DNA of 64,000 nt from an uncultured Neokomagataea sp. (GTDB lineage: Bacteria > Pseudomonadota > Alphaproteobacteria > Acetobacterales > Acetobacteraceae), in the NCBI RefSeq assembly GCF_946476835.1, contig NZ_CAMKWA010000010.1:1-64000 (forward strand), written 5' to 3'. Under the pieces are notes generated by a model, which was not told where the DNA came from, did no database searches, and saw only the letters and a program-made list of their open reading frames with translations. Position 1 is the stretch's first letter. Each line of letters starts with the position of its first letter. Of the stretch, positions 63,233 to 64,000 are shown piece by piece. The translations under genes and the position numbers were made by a program.

Positions 63233-64000
63233 ATGCCTGCTTATCGTTCCCGTACCACGACACATGGCCGTAACATGGCGGGTGCCCGTGCCCTTTGGCG
63301 GGCTACTGGCATGCAGGATGGAGATTTCGGTAAGCCGATTATCGCCATCGCCAATTCATTTACGCAGTTTGTTCCCGGCCATGTCCATCTGAAAGATATG
63401 GGAGCGTTGGTTGCTTCTGCTGTGGAAGAAGCGGGTGGCGTGGCAAAAGAGTTTAACACCATTGCGGTGGATGATGGGATTGCGATGGGGCATGGCGGGA
63501 TGCTGTATTCCCTGCCCTCGCGCGAGCTCATTGCGGATTCTGTTGAGTATATGGTGAATGCTCACTGCGCGGATGCGATTGTGTGCATTAGCAATTGTGA
63601 CAAGATCACGCCGGGCATGTTGATGGCGTCTCTGCGTTTGAATGTTCCGGTTATTTTCGTATCCGGTGGCCCGATGGAAGCCGGTAAGCTGAATGGCCCG
63701 TCGATTAATCGCAAGCTGGACCTTGTTGATTCTATGGTGGCAGCAGCGAACCCGAATGTGACGGATGAAGAATCTGCCGCGATTGAGCGTTCTGCTTGCC
63801 CGACATGTGGTTCATGCTCTGGGATGTTTACGGCTAACTCCATGAACTGCCTGACGGAAGCCTTGGGTTTGTCCTTGCCGGGTAATGGTTCATTGTTGGC
63901 GACCCATTCTGATCGTCGTGAGTTGTTTTTGCGTGCAGGCCGCGAGATTGTTGGCTTGGCGCGCCGTTACTATGAGCAAGATGATGACCGGGTCTTGCCC
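63233..64000 (+). CDS. ilvD: Dihydroxy-acid dehydratase, N-terminal part (runs off the window)
   Basis: 256 codons are visible, beginning [19 protein letters not shown] at ATG 63233, with TTAGGAAAG nine bases before it. [33 protein letters not shown] near 122 and [17 protein letters not shown] near 188 are the Fe-S-binding signatures of IlvD/Edd enzymes. IlvD dehydrates dihydroxy-isovalerate in branched-chain amino-acid synthesis; the related Edd dehydrates 6-phosphogluconate, but the [17 protein letters not shown] form and N-terminus favour IlvD. The C-terminus is beyond the window. Confidence 0.94.
   Translation, partial: MPAYRSRTTTHGRNMAGARALWRATGMQDGDFGKPIIAIANSFTQFVPGHVHLKDMGALVASAVEEAGGVAKEFNTIAVDDGIAMGHGGMLYSLPSRELIADSVEYMVNAHCADAIVCISNCDKITPGMLMASLRLNVPVIFVSGGPMEAGKLNGPSINRKLDLVDSMVAAANPNVTDEESAAIERSACPTCGSCSGMFTANSMNCLTEALGLSLPGNGSLLATHSDRRELFLRAGREIVGLARRYYEQDDDRVLP

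Overview
The window is a chromosomal segment of an alphaproteobacterium, most likely an acetic acid bacterium (Acetobacteraceae). This rests on the gene neighbourhoods (dnaA-rpsT-mutM-ubiE-coaBC-dut; prfA-prmC-DUF4167; rlpA-dacA-tmk-holB-metG-tatD) and on an exported alpha-amino-acid-ester-hydrolase-type enzyme resembling those of acetic acid bacteria. The assignment is from recognition of protein families, not from a search. I see no insertion sequence, prophage, integrase or CRISPR array; the content is mostly housekeeping with a few accessory genes.

Layout. 1-4.3 kb: end of a tRNA-Leu, galU, then DUF3553-comF-grxC-DUF2147 and a Tat-exported lactonase-type beta-propeller. 4.3-14.7 kb: ubiG (minus), then plus-strand lysC, a nitronate monooxygenase, a RodZ-like protein, ispG, hisS, prfA, prmC and a DUF4167 protein, with a small exported unknown on the minus strand. 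14.7-23.1 kb: two glycosyltransferases, tRNA-Met, an MscS channel, an APC permease, uppP, a lone MlaD-type protein, an ATP-grasp protein and a DedA protein. 23.2-31.2 kb: a tightly packed plus-strand run from cell-wall genes (MltB-type transglycosylase, RlpA, DacA) into tmk-holB-metG-tatD-MBL hydrolase. 31.2-31.6 kb: an AT-rich intergenic region with six copies of a 13-bp palindrome-like repeat, two pairs of which form nested perfect inverted repeats, just upstream of a POT/PTR-type transporter. 33-38.4 kb: a Na+/H+ antiporter with a cyclic-nucleotide-binding tail and the thiamine operon thiO-thiS-thiG-thiE, which has a structured leader that does not look like a TPP riboswitch. 38.9-45.1 kb: a YdiJ-type FAD/Fe-S dehydrogenase, glmS and glmU. 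45.2-52.3 kb: the replication block dnaA-dnaN-recF-gyrB plus a DUF3108 gene, all minus strand. 52.6-64 kb: rpsT and mutM (minus), ubiE-coaBC-dut (plus), a two-component ABC transporter without a binding protein, an exported class II cyclic-nucleotide phosphodiesterase, msrA and an AEH-type hydrolase (minus), and the start of ilvD running off the window.

How the genes work together. Envelope precursor and cell-wall functions recur: GalU (UDP-glucose), GlmS/GlmU (UDP-GlcNAc), UppP (lipid carrier), MltB/RlpA/DacA (peptidoglycan remodelling). Thiamine thiazole-branch synthesis is in one operon with a probable RNA switch. The most interesting unexplained structures are the repeat array at 31.39-31.56 kb and the thiO leader at 38.40-38.50 kb. 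Three genes also carry departures from family key motifs: the POT transporter (E-R of ExxER missing), the ABC ATPase (degenerate signature motif), and a conserved gene-order gap where ubiB is usually found.
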